Shown here one piece after another: positions 1 to 8,304 of a stretch of 47,268 bases of DNA; position 1 is the first letter of the stretch; each line of letters opens with the position of its first letter. The position numbers and the translations under genes are program-made. Origin of the DNA: Opitutia bacterium (lineage in GTDB: Bacteria; Verrucomicrobiota; Verrucomicrobiia; Opitutales; Opitutaceae); NCBI GenBank assembly GCA_003142615.1, contig PLMW01000091.1:1-47268 (forward strand), written 5' to 3'. The notes beneath the pieces were generated by a model. The model saw only the letters and a list, made by a program, of their open reading frames with translations. It made no database searches and was not told where the DNA came from.

Positions 1-596
1 CCGGGCTTGCGCGGCTTGAGCACCTCGCCCACCCCGGTGATGGTGCCGCCCGTGCCGACGCCCGACACGATGATGTCGACCTTGCCGTCGGTGTCGCGCC
101 AGATCTCCTCGGCCGTGGTCTTGCGGTGGATCTCCGGGTTGGAGGGATTGGTGAATTGCTGGAGAATGACGCTGTTGGGAATCTGCTTTTGCAGCTCCTC
201 GGCCTTGGCGATGGCGCCCTTCATGCCCTTGGGGCCCTCGGTGAGCACGAGGCGCGCACCGAGGATCTTGAGCAGCTTGCGGCGCTCCATGCTCATGGTC
301 TCGGGCATGGTGAGGATGATCCGCAGGCCGCGCGCCGCGGCGACGAACGCCAGCGCGATGCCGGTGTTGCCGCTGGTGGGCTCGATGAGGACCGTGTCCT
401 TGTTGATTTTGCCGGACTTGAGCGCGTCGTCGATCATGGACGCGCCGATGCGGTCCTTCACGCTGCTGAGCGGGTTGAAGAACTCGAGCTTCAGCAGCAC
501 GTCGGCGAGGGCGCCGTGGGCTTTGGCGGTGCGGTGAAGACGGACGAGCGGCGTGTTGCCGATCGTGTCAACGATGGTGTCGTATATCTTGGCCAT
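1..596 (-). CDS. cysK: Cysteine synthase A (O-acetylserine sulfhydrylase), C-terminal part outside window
   Basis: PLP enzyme that makes L-cysteine from O-acetylserine and sulfide in the cytoplasm. About 198 N-terminal residues are visible. They carry the family start [11 protein letters not shown] (about 10-20), the PLP lysine in SSVKDR (Lys47), the EPTSGNTG substrate loop (about 72-79) and GVGTGGT, which binds the PLP phosphate. The rest runs off the left edge of the window, so the truncation is not biological. The gene lies 60 bases downstream of a sulfonate-type ABC permease on the same strand and probably ends a sulfur-assimilation operon headed by an Rrf2 regulator. CysK is the best call; the related CysM or cystathionine beta-synthase cannot be fully excluded without the C-terminus. 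Confidence 0.93.
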   Translation of the reverse strand, partial: MAKIYDTIVDTIGNTPLVRLHRTAKAHGALADVLLKLEFFNPLSSVKDRIGASMIDDALKSGKINKDTVLIEPTSGNTGIALAFVAAARGLRIILTMPETMSMERRKLLKILGARLVLTEGPKGMKGAIAKAEELQKQIPNSVILQQFTNPSNPEIHRKTTAEEIWRDTDGKVDIIVSGVGTGGTITGVGEVLKPRKP

Positions 597-656
597 ATGG
601 TTCGGGATTGAGGTTGGATTTGGTAGAAAAGGGGGAAAGGAAGACTGAGTCGGGGA

Positions 657-1454
657 TCATTTGGAGGTGCCCCAGCGCCGGTGCAGGAAGTTCTCCCATG
701 GGGAAAAGAGCACCTTGTCCGCGAGCAATCCGATCAGCACGATGACCACCATGATGCCGATCACCTGGTCCATGGCGTTGAGCTCGCGGCCATAGTGCAG
801 CATCTGGCCGAGGCCGAATCCGGTGAGGATGGAGACGAAGATCTCGGCGGCCATGAGGGAGCGCCAGGCGAAGGCCCAGCCCTGCTTCATGCCGCTGACA
901 ATGAATGGGAGTGAGGCCGGCATGATCACCTTCAGCCAGATGTGCAGCCAGCGTGAGCCCATGGTGCGTGCCGCCCGGACATAGATGGGATTGACGTTAC
1001 GCACGCCCGTCTCGGTTGCAAGGACCACGGACCACAAAGTCCCCATCACGACGACGAACAGCATCGCGCCCTCGGTCTGGCCGAACCACAGCAGCGCGAG
1101 CGGCACCCAGCACACGCTCGGCAGCCCCTGCAGGCCCAGCGCCAGCACGCCCAGCGTGTCGCGTACCGGCCGGAAGCGCGCGGTGAGCAGCCCCAGCGGG
1201 AGGCCCACGGCGAGGCCGATCGCATACCCCGCCAGCAGCCGCTTCAACGTGATGCCGATGGCGAAAAACAGCTGCCACTGATTCGGGTTCGGCTTCAGGG
1301 CGCTGCCGGGGTTGAAGGTGTAGTCCCAGAGATAAAGCGCCACCGCTTTGGGCGACGGCACCAGCACCGGCGACCAGATGCGGGCATTGAAAGCGAACTG
1401 CCACGCTGTGATCAGCACGGCGAAAAACACCAGAGCGATGACGATGCGTTTCAT
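657..1454 (-). CDS. ABC transporter permease, sulfonate/taurine/nitrate type (SsuC/TauC-like)
   Basis: Inner-membrane permease of 265 residues, the usual size for the SsuC/TauC/NrtB family. It has an N-terminal membrane segment (about 3-20) followed by several others. The cytoplasmic EAA-like loop that docks on the ATPase is seen as RAARTMGSRWLHIWLKVIMP, followed by a run of hydrophobic segments to the C-terminus. The ATG chosen overlaps the upstream ATPase stop by 4 bases (ATGA), typical of coupled translation. An in-frame extension well upstream exists but would run antiparallel in frame through the ATPase gene and is not credible. Substrate is inferred from the neighbours (cysK, Rrf2 regulator): most likely organosulfonates. 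Confidence 0.88.
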   Translation of the reverse strand: MKRIVIALVFFAVLITAWQFAFNARIWSPVLVPSPKAVALYLWDYTFNPGSALKPNPNQWQLFFAIGITLKRLLAGYAIGLAVGLPLGLLTARFRPVRDTLGVLALGLQGLPSVCWVPLALLWFGQTEGAMLFVVVMGTLWSVVLATETGVRNVNPIYVRAARTMGSRWLHIWLKVIMPASLPFIVSGMKQGWAFAWRSLMAAEIFVSILTGFGLGQMLHYGRELNAMDQVIGIMVVIVLIGLLADKVLFSPWENFLHRRWGTSK

Positions 1455-2257
1455 TCCTGGACCTCCGTGGCGCGCAGATGCCCCTTGAGGGCGCGCATGA
1501 TTTCCGTGGCGTGCTCCGCGAGATCGACACTGTTGATGTCGCGCGGCCGCGGCAGCGGGATCTTGAATTCCTCGCGGATGCGGCCGGGGTGCGGCGAGAA
1601 CAGGGCCACCCGGTTGCCAAGGCAGGCCGCCTCGCGGACGTTGTGGGTGACAAAGACGATGGTCTTCTGGCGCTCCTCCCAGATCCGCTGCAGGTCGCCG
1701 TAAAGCTGCTCGCGGGTCAGGGCGTCGAGCGCCGCGAACGGCTCGTCCATGAGGAGCACCCGGGGATTGGGGGCCATCGCCCGGGCCAGCGTCACGCGCT
1801 GCTTCATGCCGCCGGACAGTTCGTGGATGTTGGCCTGCGCGAACCTCTCGAGGCCGACGAGCTTCAGGTAGTAGTGCGCCACCTCCTCGCGCTCGGCTTT
1901 CGTCAGGCCCGGCTTGAGTCGCAACCCGAACATCACGTTGTCGAACACGTCGAGCCAGGGGAACAGCGCCGCCTCCTGGAACATGACCATGCGGTCGCGC
2001 CCCGGGCCGCGGATCGGCTCGCCGTCCGTCAGGACCTCGCCCTCGTCGGGCGTCTCGAGCCCCGCGATGATGTTGAGCAGGGTCGACTTGCCGCAGCCGC
2101 TCGGACCCACCAGACACACGAACTCGCCGTCGCTGACATTCAGTGTGACGCGGTCCAGCGCGTGCACGCTGCCGCGGTTGGTGCGGAAGGTCTTCGAGAC
2201 GTTTCTTACGGCCAGCTTGGCGCTGGGCGTGACGGCGAGTTCCTGCTGCAGGGTCAT
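1451..2257 (-). CDS. ABC transporter ATP-binding protein, sulfonate/taurine/nitrate type (SsuB/TauB-like)
   Basis: Cytoplasmic ATPase of 268 residues that powers the adjacent permease. Walker A GPSGCGKST is at about 51-59, the Q-loop sits in MVMFQEAALFPW, the signature is LSGGMKQRV, Walker B is VLLMDEPFAALD and the H-loop is FVTHNVREA. The MFQ..LFPW region and DEPFAALD are typical of the nitrate/sulfonate/taurine importers. It overlaps both its neighbours by 4 bases, so binding protein, ATPase and permease form one translational unit. The exact substrate class within the family cannot be read from the ATPase alone. Confidence 0.92.
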   Translation of the reverse strand: MTLQQELAVTPSAKLAVRNVSKTFRTNRGSVHALDRVTLNVSDGEFVCLVGPSGCGKSTLLNIIAGLETPDEGEVLTDGEPIRGPGRDRMVMFQEAALFPWLDVFDNVMFGLRLKPGLTKAEREEVAHYYLKLVGLERFAQANIHELSGGMKQRVTLARAMAPNPRVLLMDEPFAALDALTREQLYGDLQRIWEERQKTIVFVTHNVREAACLGNRVALFSPHPGRIREEFKIPLPRPRDINSVDLAEHATEIMRALKGHLRATEVQE

Positions 2258-3210
2258 GGTTTGCCGGAGAAAAGGCGGTCCAACGGGATGGCGTCAGGGA
2301 GGAAGCCGGCCCCCTGGGCATCGGCGACCAGTCCCTCGATTTGCGCCGGCGCGAGGTCGGCGGTGAAATGCAGCCGCGGCCAGGCGCCCGCGACGAGCCC
2401 GGCGGAAAACTCGCGCCGGGTCTCCGCGCTCAAACCGGCCCGGACGAGTTCGCGCGCCTCGTCCGCGTGGGTGTTGATCCACCCGGTGAGCTCGACGTGC
2501 GCCGCGCGGAATTTCTGCGCGAGTTCCGGATGCTCCTTCAGCAGCCGGACGCTGGCGACGAGCAGCGTGGTGACGACGTCGCGCTGCTCCAGGAACACGC
2601 GGCCACCGCCCTCCTGCTCGAGCCGCGTCACCCACGGCTCGACCGTCCAGACGGCGTCGATCTTGCCGGTACTCAACAGCGCGAGCTGGTCGGGGTTGGC
2701 CGTGGGCAGGATGAACACGTCGCCGCCGGTCTGCGTGATCTTGAAGCCCTGTTTCCGCAGCCAGGCGCGCGCCGCCACGTCCTGCGTGTTGCCAAACTGG
2801 GGCGTGGCGAGTCGTTTGCCGCGAAAGTCCTCCGGCGCCTTGATGCGGCCGTCGCCCGCCACGACGAGCGCCGCGCCACCCTCGGCCGCGCCGGCCAGCA
2901 CGCGGATCTCTTCACCGCGCGACCGGATGTAGGCGTTGAGCGCCGGGTTCGGCCCGACGTAGGTCAGATCGATGGAGCCGGCGAATATCGCCTCCATCGC
3001 GCTCGGGCCGGCGTTGAAGGCGAACCACTGGACCGTCACGTCGGGTCCGAGCCGCTGCTCGAACCAGCCGTGGCCGGTGCGGGTCGTCTGGCTGCCGATC
3101 ACGCCCTGGGCGTGGGTGATGTTGGGAAAGTAGCCGACCCGCAGCACGATTTTTTCGGCGTGCCCCGCGGCGGCGGAGAGCAGCAACAGGAGGAAAGCGC
3201 GGAGTTTCAT
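2254..3210 (-). CDS. Periplasmic substrate-binding protein of the ABC importer (SsuA-like)
   Basis: Periplasmic binding protein of 318 residues with a Sec signal peptide (MKLRAFLLLLLSAAAGHA, cleavage after about residue 18). The mature start has the GYFPNITHAQ motif, and FNAGPSAMEAIFAGSIDL followed by YVGPNPALNAY is typical of the SsuA/TauA/NrtA fold in which the ligand pocket accepts a sulfonate or similar oxyanion. The context (cysK, Rrf2 regulator, anion porin) favours aliphatic sulfonates over nitrate. It overlaps the ATPase start by 4 bases and lies 24 bases after the porin gene. Confidence 0.88.
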   Translation of the reverse strand: MKLRAFLLLLLSAAAGHAEKIVLRVGYFPNITHAQGVIGSQTTRTGHGWFEQRLGPDVTVQWFAFNAGPSAMEAIFAGSIDLTYVGPNPALNAYIRSRGEEIRVLAGAAEGGAALVVAGDGRIKAPEDFRGKRLATPQFGNTQDVAARAWLRKQGFKITQTGGDVFILPTANPDQLALLSTGKIDAVWTVEPWVTRLEQEGGGRVFLEQRDVVTTLLVASVRLLKEHPELAQKFRAAHVELTGWINTHADEARELVRAGLSAETRREFSAGLVAGAWPRLHFTADLAPAQIEGLVADAQGAGFLPDAIPLDRLFSGKP

Positions 3211-3234
3211 GGGCGGGGATTCCGGTCGGCCGGG

Positions 3235-4623
3235 TCAGAAGGACAATTGGAAGCGCGTGATGAGCGCCTGCTCATCCTGCCGCAGGATCTGGGTGGACGA
3301 CACCGGGACGGGGTTGCTGAAGCGGGTATGGAAATAATCCAGCGAGGTGCGGACCGTCTTGCTGAGAAACCAGTTTAACCCGATGCCGGCGGACGTGGCC
3401 TCGCCGGCGTTGGTGGCCGGGGAGGCGAAGAACGGAAAGACGTTGTCGTCGAGCTTGAGGTTCGCGTAACGCGCGACGATCTGCCACGCGCCCCATGTGC
3501 CGTCGTCCCAGCTGAACGGCTGCCGGGGCATGACGCTGGTGAAGGAGGCATCCTCGCCGGTGAGCACAAAGCCGGCGGCCAGCTGCCAGGCCCGGTTCTG
3601 CAACGCCGTCTTCGCGCCAGTCGCAACGGGCCGTGCGTTGACGGTGGAAACGACGTATTCGCCGAGCGCGCCGAAGGGGCCGCGGTAATAGTAGGCTTGA
3701 GGGGAAACGCGCCAGATGCGCCCGTCGGCGACCACCGTGCTGTTGTATTTGAAGAACGTCTGCTGCCCGTCGGTCTTGTAGCCGGCCGTGACGGCGGTGG
3801 CGCCTTTCTCGCGGCCGAGGCTGGCGGCGACACCGAGACCGAGGCCCTGCCAGGGCGAGTCCTTGTCATTTTTAAACGGCTGGGCGAACACCCGCGCGAC
3901 GACGTCCTTGTCGTTGTCGAAGTCCGCGTTGCTGGTGCTGGCGCCGTCGGCCAAACCGTTGAAGATCCCGGCGGCGTAGGTGAAGGCGCCGTCTGCGAAG
4001 CTGCCACCGACCTGTACGCCGAGGTCGCGGTTCGGCACGAGGTTCGTGACGAGGGAACGCTCGGCGAAGAAGGTCGCCGAGTCGGACTCCAGCAATTCGA
4101 GTCCGACGGGCGCCTTGAATTTGCCGATCTTGAACTGCACCGCCTTGCTTGGCGCGACGCCCAGGTTCGCATCGAGGACGCTTGGCGCACTGGTGCCGCC
4201 GAACTCAGAAACGAGCTGGAATGAGTAGATCTTGCCGATCGTGCCCTCGGAGATGAGGCGCGCGCGGCGCAGCACAAAGGAATTATTGTAGACCCCGCCG
4301 CCGTCGCCGAAGAACAGGCGGGAATCGAGCTGCACGAGGCCGCCGATGCGGACGGAGTTGGCCCCGTCGCCCGAAGCGATCGTGAAGCCCTTGTCGGTGA
4401 CGGCGATCTTGGGCGCAGCCTTGGCGGCGGCGGCGGCCTCCTGCTCCTTGAGCTGCTGCTTCTGCTCAAGCTGATGCAGCCGCTGGTCGAGCAGCCGGAT
4501 CTGCTCGCGGAGAGCCTTGATTTCCGCATCGCTGTCATCGGCGGCGCGCAAAGCGACCAGACCGGCGGGCAGCATCGCGAGCGCCAGCGCGGTCCGGATG
4601 ATTGGGAATGGGATCGTGCTCAT
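3235..4623 (-). CDS. Outer-membrane porin, OprP/OprO-like, with N-terminal coiled coil
   Basis: Predicted 462-residue exported porin. A signal peptide (cleaved near LRAADD, about residue 27) is followed by a short heptad-like coiled coil (EIKALREQIRLLDQRLHQLE, about 31-50), then a beta-rich barrel that closes with a terminal aromatic (RFQLSF), the usual outer-membrane assembly signal. The architecture fits the phosphate-selective porin O/P family, which favours anions. The ATG at 4623 overlaps the Rrf2 stop by 4 bases; the longer upstream frame would lie inside the regulator and is rejected. Position between the regulator and the sulfonate importer suggests that it admits sulfonates through the outer membrane. 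That substrate is an inference. Confidence 0.82.
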   Translation of the reverse strand: MSTIPFPIIRTALALAMLPAGLVALRAADDSDAEIKALREQIRLLDQRLHQLEQKQQLKEQEAAAAAKAAPKIAVTDKGFTIASGDGANSVRIGGLVQLDSRLFFGDGGGVYNNSFVLRRARLISEGTIGKIYSFQLVSEFGGTSAPSVLDANLGVAPSKAVQFKIGKFKAPVGLELLESDSATFFAERSLVTNLVPNRDLGVQVGGSFADGAFTYAAGIFNGLADGASTSNADFDNDKDVVARVFAQPFKNDKDSPWQGLGLGVAASLGREKGATAVTAGYKTDGQQTFFKYNSTVVADGRIWRVSPQAYYYRGPFGALGEYVVSTVNARPVATGAKTALQNRAWQLAAGFVLTGEDASFTSVMPRQPFSWDDGTWGAWQIVARYANLKLDDNVFPFFASPATNAGEATSAGIGLNWFLSKTVRTSLDYFHTRFSNPVPVSSTQILRQDEQALITRFQLSF

Positions 4624-5207
4624 ATGGCGTAGTCCCCAAGGAGATTGTTGATGAGGCCTTCGACGGGCTGCAGGCGGGCGGAAGTGCCCACCAACCGGCC
4701 AGGTTTCCGGCATTCACCCGCCAGACGAGGATTGCGGAGCGGCTGGGTGAAAGGCAGCGCCACGCCGTCGCGGCGCATCTTGCGGAGCGTCACCTCGACC
4801 ACGTCGGCCAGCGAGTAACGGTCGAGGATGCTCGTGATGGCGTTGCGCACGTCGAGCATGAGCATGCGCAGGCCACAGTGCGTCTCGTCGGGGCACGAAC
4901 ATTTCTCGTAGGCGGTCTGGCTGACGCATCCGATGGGAGCGAGCGGGCCGTCGATGAAGCGCACGACCTGGCCGACGGCGATCTTTCCGGCCGGCCGGGC
5001 AAGACGATAGCCGCCATACTTGCCGCGCTCGCTCTCGACCAGCCCCGCCTCCCTGAGCAACTGCATGATCTGCTCGAGAAACTTGACGGGCAGCCGCTCG
5101 TTGGCGGCGAGCTCCGTGACCTGCACGAGCGACCGGCCGACCTCGGCGGCAATGCCCAGATCAATCAGCGCCCGGAGGGCGTATTCGCCTTTTTTGGAGA
5201 GCTTCAT
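4620..5207 (-). CDS. Rrf2-family transcriptional regulator with four cysteines
   Basis: Regulator of 195 residues. The N-terminal winged helix (MKLSKKGEYALRALIDL; VKFLEQIMQLLREAGLVES; the wing RGKYGGYRLARP) is diagnostic of Rrf2 proteins such as IscR, CymR, NsrR and CysR. Cysteines lie at 94, 103, 105 and 111 (spacing 8, 1 and 5), in the region where IscR and NsrR bind an Fe-S cluster but with a different spacing. The C-terminal 40 residues extend beyond the usual 145-160 residue family length. It is first in a co-directional cluster with porin, sulfonate importer and cysK, so a role as a sulfur or cysteine regulator is likely. Autoregulation through the upstream palindrome at 5223-5232 is possible. 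Confidence 0.88.
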   Translation of the reverse strand: MKLSKKGEYALRALIDLGIAAEVGRSLVQVTELAANERLPVKFLEQIMQLLREAGLVESERGKYGGYRLARPAGKIAVGQVVRFIDGPLAPIGCVSQTAYEKCSCPDETHCGLRMLMLDVRNAITSILDRYSLADVVEVTLRKMRRDGVALPFTQPLRNPRLAGECRKPGRLVGTSARLQPVEGLINNLLGDYAI

Positions 5208-5553
5208 AATGTCTATCGATTTAATCTAGATTTACTCAGTAGACTTTAGGCAAGCGTTTTTTTGGGCGAAAATCCGCACCGGTTCCCTGGTGATCCCATC
5301 GATGGAATATCAGGCTGTGCTGGCCCGGGAACGCCTCACTTGCGAAGATGGCATTGGCCCGCCTCTGTCTTCCGCCCGAGCCTCTTGTCGACCAGTCTTG
5401 CCTGCGTCGCCCTGCCCGGTTGGGAATATCCGTTTCCAGCCGGTCCGGCCGGTCAGCCGTGGTAACATCCAAGGGCACCCGGCGTCTGATGTCGCAGCCC
5501 GGACAGGCCGGAAGTATGTTTTGCCGCCGCGAGGCCTGCTTGTCGACAGCCGC
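5208..5553. other. Divergent intergenic region, no gene seen
   Basis: This 346-base stretch separates the Rrf2 regulator (leftward) from the MFS gene (rightward). The part next to the regulator is AT-rich, unlike the rest of the window, and should hold its promoter. Open frames in the remainder are short or extend the MFS frame upstream (to an ATG at 5290) without any MFS-like sequence, so I see no separate gene. Confidence 0.5.
5223..5232. promoter_or_regulatory. Candidate operator palindrome upstream of the Rrf2 gene
   Basis: AATCTAGATT is a perfect 10-base palindrome 16 bases before the Rrf2 start codon, inside the only AT-rich part of the intergenic region. A looser pair GTCTA/TAGAC (5211-5215 and 5240-5244) brackets it. 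Rrf2 proteins bind AT-rich dyads that overlap promoters, so this is a reasonable autoregulatory operator, but there is no second copy in the window to support it. Confidence 0.35.
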
Positions 5554-6846
5554 ATGAATGACGTCCCACAGATTCAGAACTCTTCTCCCGCCGCTGCGGA
5601 TGCGCCGGACCGGGGCAGGCAGGAGCGCGGGTTTGCGCTGTCGCGCACGTTTGCGGCCTTGCAGCATCGCAACTACCGGCTGTTTTTCTTCGGCCAGCTG
5701 GTATCGCTGATCGGCACCTGGATGCAGAACGTCGCCCAGGCGTGGCTGGTCTATGAACTCACCAACTCGCCCTTCAAGCTGGGCGTGGTCTCATTTTGCT
5801 TCGGCGTGCCGGTGCTGGCCTTTTCCCTCTGGGCCGGGGTCGTGGCCGATCGCATGCCCAAGCGCCGGCTGCTGATGATGACCCAGACGGTCATGATGAC
5901 CCTCGCCTTCATTCTGGCGGCGGACATGTTTCTCGGCACCATCCAGTGGTGGCATGTCGCGATCCTGGCGTTCATGCTGGGTACCGCGAACGCCTTCGAT
6001 GCGCCGACGCGGCAGGCATTCGTGGTGGAGATGGTGGGCCGGAAGGAACTGATGAACGCCATCGCGCTGAATTCGGCGATGTTCAATTTGGCCCGGATCA
6101 TCGGCCCCGCCCTGGCCGGCGTGACCCTGGCTGCGGTCGGCACGGCGTGGTGCTTCGTGCTGAACGGCGTCAGTTTTCTGGCCGTGATTGCCGGGCTGTT
6201 CCTGATGAATGTGAAGCCGTACGTCGGGGCGCCTTCGACCGAGTCTCCGTTCCGGCAGATGCGGGAGGGCGTGAGCTATATCTGGCATCACCCGGCCGTG
6301 CGGCCGCTGATCACGCTCGTGGCGGTGTCGAACATGTTTGCACTGGGCTTCACCGCGCTGCTGCCGGCGCTCGCCCAGGATGTCCTCCACGCGGGAACGG
6401 TCGGGTACGGCTTCATGAGCACGGCCATCGGGGTGGGCGCGCTCTCGGGCGCCCTCGTGATCGCCTCGCTCGGCGACTATCAGTGCAAGGGCCTGGTGCT
6501 GACCGTGGGCAACCTGCTTTTCCCGGCGATGGTGATCGCCGTATCACTGTCGCGGTCATTTCACCTGACCATGGGCTTCCTGGTCGTGGCGGGCCTGGGC
6601 TTCATGACCCAGAACGCGACGGCCAACACGCTGGTGCAGACCACCGTCCCCGACGGTCTGCGGGGACGGGTGATGAGCGTGTACATGATGGTGTTTCAGG
6701 GATTTTTCCCGATCGGGTCACTCATCGCCGGAACGGTGGCGGAAAACTTTGGCATTCCCGCCGGGGCCGCGTTCGGAGGGATCATCGCGCTGGCCTATGG
6801 CCTGATCCTGCTCTGGCGGGCACCGCATATCCGCCGGCTGCGGTAG
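5554..6846 (+). CDS. MFS transporter, DHA3/EntS-like exporter
   Basis: Inner-membrane secondary transporter of 430 residues with about 12 membrane segments. The first helix contains FGQLVSLIGTWMQNVAQAWLVYELT, and the loop after helix 2 has the MFS signature form GVVADRMPKRRLLM. The sequence QAFVVEMVGRKELMNAIALNSAMFNLARIIGPALAG is typical of the DHA3 group that includes EntS-like exporters. I chose the ATG at 5554 because the protein then begins a short soluble stretch before the usual LQHRNYRLFF start; longer in-frame starts add non-homologous residues. It stands alone on the plus strand; the substrate is unknown. Confidence 0.88.
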   Translation: MNDVPQIQNSSPAAADAPDRGRQERGFALSRTFAALQHRNYRLFFFGQLVSLIGTWMQNVAQAWLVYELTNSPFKLGVVSFCFGVPVLAFSLWAGVVADRMPKRRLLMMTQTVMMTLAFILAADMFLGTIQWWHVAILAFMLGTANAFDAPTRQAFVVEMVGRKELMNAIALNSAMFNLARIIGPALAGVTLAAVGTAWCFVLNGVSFLAVIAGLFLMNVKPYVGAPSTESPFRQMREGVSYIWHHPAVRPLITLVAVSNMFALGFTALLPALAQDVLHAGTVGYGFMSTAIGVGALSGALVIASLGDYQCKGLVLTVGNLLFPAMVIAVSLSRSFHLTMGFLVVAGLGFMTQNATANTLVQTTVPDGLRGRVMSVYMMVFQGFFPIGSLIAGTVAENFGIPAGAAFGGIIALAYGLILLWRAPHIRRLR

Positions 6847-6918
6847 GCCCAAACCAGCACTACTCTGTTGAGAACCGGACCATACACCTCGTCATGCTGA
6901 GCGAAGCGAAGAATCTAT

Positions 6919-6978
6919 GTAGGAAGCCCGCTGGCGGGCGATTCACGTTCTTCCATCGCGCGCAAGCGCGCTTCCTAC
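6919..6978. repeat. Imperfect inverted repeat with GTAGGAAGC arms
   Basis: Two 25-base arms (6919-6943 and 6954-6978) begin GTAGGAAGC on opposite strands and differ at only a few positions, with a 10-base loop. A GC-rich CCGCTGGCGGGC or GCGCGCAAGCGCGC block inside each arm can fold separately. The element fills the gap between the convergent MFS and cytochrome b562-like genes and resembles a REP-type palindrome. The flanking CATGCTGAGCGAAGCG (about 6894-6909) also looks like a dispersed repeat. Confidence 0.6.
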
Positions 6979-7020
6979 CTGTTGGCAACTGCATGGCTCC
7001 GCCTTACCGCACACAAGCAG

Positions 7021-7467
7021 TCACATCTTGTCGTCCTTCTCGGGCCGCCGGAATTCCTTGTGGTCGGCCTTCTGGATCTTGCCGAGTTCGGCCACCAGCC
7101 CGGCCGCCTCCTCGTTGTTGCCGGCCTTCAAGGCGTCCTCGAGTCTGCCCGCGGTGCCGAGAAATTCATCCAGCTTCCCTCGGAAGTTCTCCACGAACGC
7201 CGCGCGATCCGGTTCGGGCAGATCGGCCGCCTTGAGCGGCGTATACTTCCGCGCCTCGGTGGCGCCCGCCTTGATCGTGACAACGAGTTCAAGCGAGGCG
7301 GCGTTCTCCGCGGGATCAGTGACCTGCCGGCGGAGTTTGCGATAGGCGCCGGCCATCTTTCCCATCGCCTTCTCGATGTCGGTATCGGGGCGGTCCTTCT
7401 TCGGCTCCGCGAAGACGATGGCGGGGGCGATCAACATGACGGTGAGAAGGAGGTGCAGCTTCTTCAT
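7021..7467 (-). CDS. Cytochrome b562-like periplasmic protein
   Basis: Small exported protein of 148 residues: signal peptide 1-20 (cleaved at VFA/EPKK), then a helical mature part. The mature chain aligns by eye with the four-helix cytochrome b562 family: DIEKAMGKMAG at its start supplies the Met haem ligand (Met35 or Met38), and KADHKEFRR near the end supplies the His ligand (His136). The Met-to-His distance of 98-101 residues is close to the 95 of E. coli cytochrome b562. No c-type CXXCH is present. The family is known for non-covalent b haem in the periplasm, with an unclear role. Haem binding here is an inference from the two conserved ligands. Confidence 0.65.
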   Translation of the reverse strand: MKKLHLLLTVMLIAPAIVFAEPKKDRPDTDIEKAMGKMAGAYRKLRRQVTDPAENAASLELVVTIKAGATEARKYTPLKAADLPEPDRAAFVENFRGKLDEFLGTAGRLEDALKAGNNEEAAGLVAELGKIQKADHKEFRRPEKDDKM

Positions 7468-7515
7468 GGTAAAGTGCGGGATGAGACGCCCGTGCGCCGG
7501 AACCGGTGACGCCGG

Positions 7516-8304
7516 TCAGCGCGGCGGGAGCGTCAACCTCAACCCGTCGTAGGCCAGACGGATGCCGGGCGGCAGCGTGGCCTCAAAGGGTCCGTGGTCG
7601 ATCGCATGCGTGAGGTGCGTGAGGTAGGTCACCGGTGTACCGAGGACGCGGGCAACCGCGATGGCCTCGGCGATGTTCAGGTGGGTGGGATGCGGTTCGG
7701 GGCGCAGCCCGTCGAGCACGATGGCATTGGCGCCCTTCGCAAGTTCCCGCGCCTCGGCGGGCACGCGCTTGCAATCCGTATAATAGACGAACCTGGCGCC
7801 GCTGCTGCGCTCTTCAAACACCAGTCCGAGCACGTTGACCCCGCCGTGCGGCAGCAGCGTCGAACGGATCGTCCCCTGCTCCAGTTCGAGCACCGGCGGC
7901 ATTTCCAGGAGTTTGAACGCCGGGTAGCCGCGCACCACCGGCCGTTCCATGATCGCGTAGGGATACATCGCGATCACGCGGCTCATGCCCTCGTCGGTCG
8001 AATAAATGGTCAGCGCGCTGCCGCCAAGCAGGTCGCAAAAGCGCCGCAGGTCGTCCATGCCCGCGACGTGATCGGCGTGGCCGTGGGTGAGGATGAAGAG
8101 ATCCAGCCGCTCAACGTCGTTGCGCAGACACTGCTCGCGGAACTCCTGCGCCGCGTCGACCTGGATGTGCAGTCCGTCCATCACGACGTGAATGCTGCAG
8201 CGCGTGCGCCGGTTGCGCGGGTCGGCCGAGGTGCAGACGGGGCAGCGGCAGGCGATCATCGGCACGCCCTGCGAGGTGCCCGAGCCGAGGATGATGACTT
8301 CCAT
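7516..8304 (-). CDS. MBL-fold metallohydrolase, PhnP-like phosphodiesterase family
   Basis: Cytoplasmic metallo-beta-lactamase fold enzyme of 262 residues. It opens with ILGSGTSQGVPMIACRCPVC, including the CxCxxC structural zinc site typical of PhnP, and has the di-metal motif THGHADH. Further metal ligands are supplied by YTDCKR and THLTHAIDHG near the end. PhnP proteins hydrolyse cyclic ribose phosphates in phosphonate breakdown, but the wider family includes general phosphodiesterases, and no phn genes are nearby. The ATG at 8304 (MEVIILG) is chosen because the 42 residues upstream of it are Arg/Pro-rich and not family-like. Confidence 0.85.
   Translation of the reverse strand: MEVIILGSGTSQGVPMIACRCPVCTSADPRNRRTRCSIHVVMDGLHIQVDAAQEFREQCLRNDVERLDLFILTHGHADHVAGMDDLRRFCDLLGGSALTIYSTDEGMSRVIAMYPYAIMERPVVRGYPAFKLLEMPPVLELEQGTIRSTLLPHGGVNVLGLVFEERSSGARFVYYTDCKRVPAEARELAKGANAIVLDGLRPEPHPTHLNIAEAIAVARVLGTPVTYLTHLTHAIDHGPFEATLPPGIRLAYDGLRLTLPPR

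Noticed and set aside
657-2321. A single 554-codon minus-strand frame spanning permease and ATPase region
   Set aside because: Only its last 265 codons look like a permease; the first part is an out-of-frame shadow of the ATPase gene. Not a fusion.
6919-6978. CRISPR array
   Set aside because: Only one inverted pair; no series of evenly spaced direct repeats here or elsewhere in the window.
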